Positions 23,701 to 25,000 of a stretch of 25,000 nucleotides of DNA are shown here, piece after piece. Origin of the DNA: Chrysomallon squamiferum (taxonomy: Eukaryota; Mollusca; Gastropoda; Neomphalida; Peltospiridae); the NCBI GenBank assembly GCA_012295275.1, contig CM022674.1, positions 3,115,742 to 3,140,741 of the forward strand, read 5' to 3'. The translations under genes were made by a program, and so were the position numbers. The notes beneath the pieces are model-generated. The model did not search any database, was not told the origin of the DNA, and was given only the letters and a program-made list of their open reading frames with translations. Numbering within the stretch: position 1 is the first letter of the stretch; the number at the start of each line of letters is the position of its first letter.

Positions 23701-24440
23701 AATGACGTTACTGTTTAATGCTTTTGATCCAATGGATGGCTTCGTGATGTGGGTTGGTATTGCACGGCACGGCAGCGGTAATGATGTGTCGCACGACGAA
23801 CTAACACATCTGCGCAACGACTGTGACGTCGTCTTGTGAACTGAAGCAGAGTCGAGGTGTATCACAGGGTGGTCGTTCAGGGTGATATTATCGGGTACAA
23901 CAGTAACGACAAACAATGCTGCCTTTTTTTGAGCAGTGAGATCGCAAAACCATCTCTTTTTTTTTTTTTTTTTTCAACCGTGGTGTCTGTTTTGTGTTTT
24001 CTGGGTAGTCGTCTTCTTAGTTAAATTACGTTACATCGCGGGTGTTTGTTTGTTCGTCTAAACTTGCGCACGGCGACTTGGTCCAAGATAATCAAACACG
24101 GAGATCGAGTGTATTACAGAGACATCCATCGCAAACGTTCTGAGGGTATATCGCTGTGTTGCCGGAGCCTCGACCGGAATCCGTTCTGTAGATTATGTTG
24201 TTTACTGGGGGGGGGGACAGTTTAAAGGCGGGTTTACGTCGGTGGAAATCCTGCCACTAATCCCAGCAAATGTCTGAATCCGATTGTGACGTTTCGCGGG
24301 GAGAGAGATATTAAAGCTTTGTTTGTTCCCGTGCGGTTTCATTGTATACAAACATATGGTTTGGTGGGTATTTCGTGGCGATTGCGATATGTTTACGGAA
24401 GAAACGAATATGAAACGAAGATTCTCTTTTCCGATGTTTG
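23700..24440. other. CpG-containing unique DNA upstream of HES
   Basis: Two GC-richer stretches (23700-23930, 24050-24310) separated by a poly(T) run (about 23959-23974). No recognised protein or RNA; candidate distal regulatory DNA or an unrecognised exon of a neighbouring gene. Confidence 0.3.
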
Positions 24441-24445
24441 TGTTA

Positions 24446-24592
<147 letters not shown>

Positions 24593-24839
24593 GTGCGGTG
24601 GTCGAACAGACTTTTCAACTGACTTACAAATTGTTACATAAACAGAGAACGAGAGATGGATGGATTGAAGGAAGGATGGAAAGACGGATGACTGTAGGGA
24701 TGGATGTGCAGAAGATGGAAAGCTGCATTATTCGTAAATAAAGAGCAATGCAATAATCAGGAAAAAAACAGGAAAGGAAACTTTAAATGTAAGCTGCAGC
24801 AGTAAGCCGTAATACGTCCAGAAATATTAACTAAGCAAC

Positions 24840-24891
<52 letters not shown>

Positions 24892-24893
24892 AA
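24840..24893 (+). repeat. (AAAG)n repeat
   Basis: Thirteen or so near-perfect AAAG units followed by A-rich DNA. Confidence 0.93.
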
Positions 24894-25000
24894 AAAGAAA
24901 AAAAGAAAAGCAAAAAATAAAAAATATAAAAAAACGTAATAAAAGAAAAGGATATAAAAAAGAAAAATAATCTACAGATGTTTGGGTCAACCAACTTGAT

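Noticed and set aside
23590-23916. 108-codon minus-strand open frame
   Set aside because: Half is a GGTAT-repeat translation, and the rest shows no domain or splice context.

Overview
The window is nuclear DNA from an animal: spliced genes with GT-AG introns, AT-rich non-coding DNA, and very many simple repeats, especially long (GA)n/(CT)n, (AAT)n/(ATT)n, (TA)n, ATGT and AAAG tracts and poly(A)/poly(T) runs. The two genes are metazoan families in invertebrate form. A spiralian, most likely a mollusc, is my guess from the repeat-laden AT-rich background and a GGGAGATAACTC-type motif; this is inference, not proof.

Right to left on the minus strand there are two genes. (1) Positions 22069-12696 hold a HES (Hairy/Enhancer-of-split) bHLH-Orange repressor in four coding exons, with the phases and exon lengths of vertebrate HES1 (short N-terminal exon; 96-nt basic/helix-1 exon; 85-nt loop/helix-2 exon; last exon with Orange domain). 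The terminal WRPW Groucho-binding motif is present, but in a different frame from the Orange domain. So there is either a single-base indel (assembly error or real lesion) or a very small unannotated intron. The 5' flank holds two CACGCG and two CACNAG sites, the kind HES proteins bind for autorepression. (2) Positions 2965-49 hold exons 2-7 of the late-endosomal Cl-/H+ exchanger ClC-6 (CLCN6). They join in phase from the conserved RKDYESLDYDRC segment to the GSGIPE filter. The gene runs off the left edge, and its first exon was not found. One intron appears to use a GC donor.

Between the genes (about 3.0-12.69 kb) I see no convincing gene. That stretch is mostly microsatellites and TTTA-rich DNA, broken by short CpG-containing unique blocks (about 3.4-3.56, 6.48-6.96, 9.62-10.06 and 10.74-11.06 kb) that look regulatory or like old repeats. 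HES introns carry two similar unique blocks (14.39-14.71 and 16.62-17.02 kb) and a degenerate roughly 65-bp tandem array (19.26-20.28 kb). Right of 22.34 kb there are repeats and unassigned sequence.

The two genes are not known to work together: one is a Notch-pathway-type transcriptional repressor, the other an endolysosomal ion exchanger. I found no undescribed multi-gene system. The points most worth checking are the HES frame break, the GC-AG intron, the HES autoregulatory cluster and the intron-1 tandem array.
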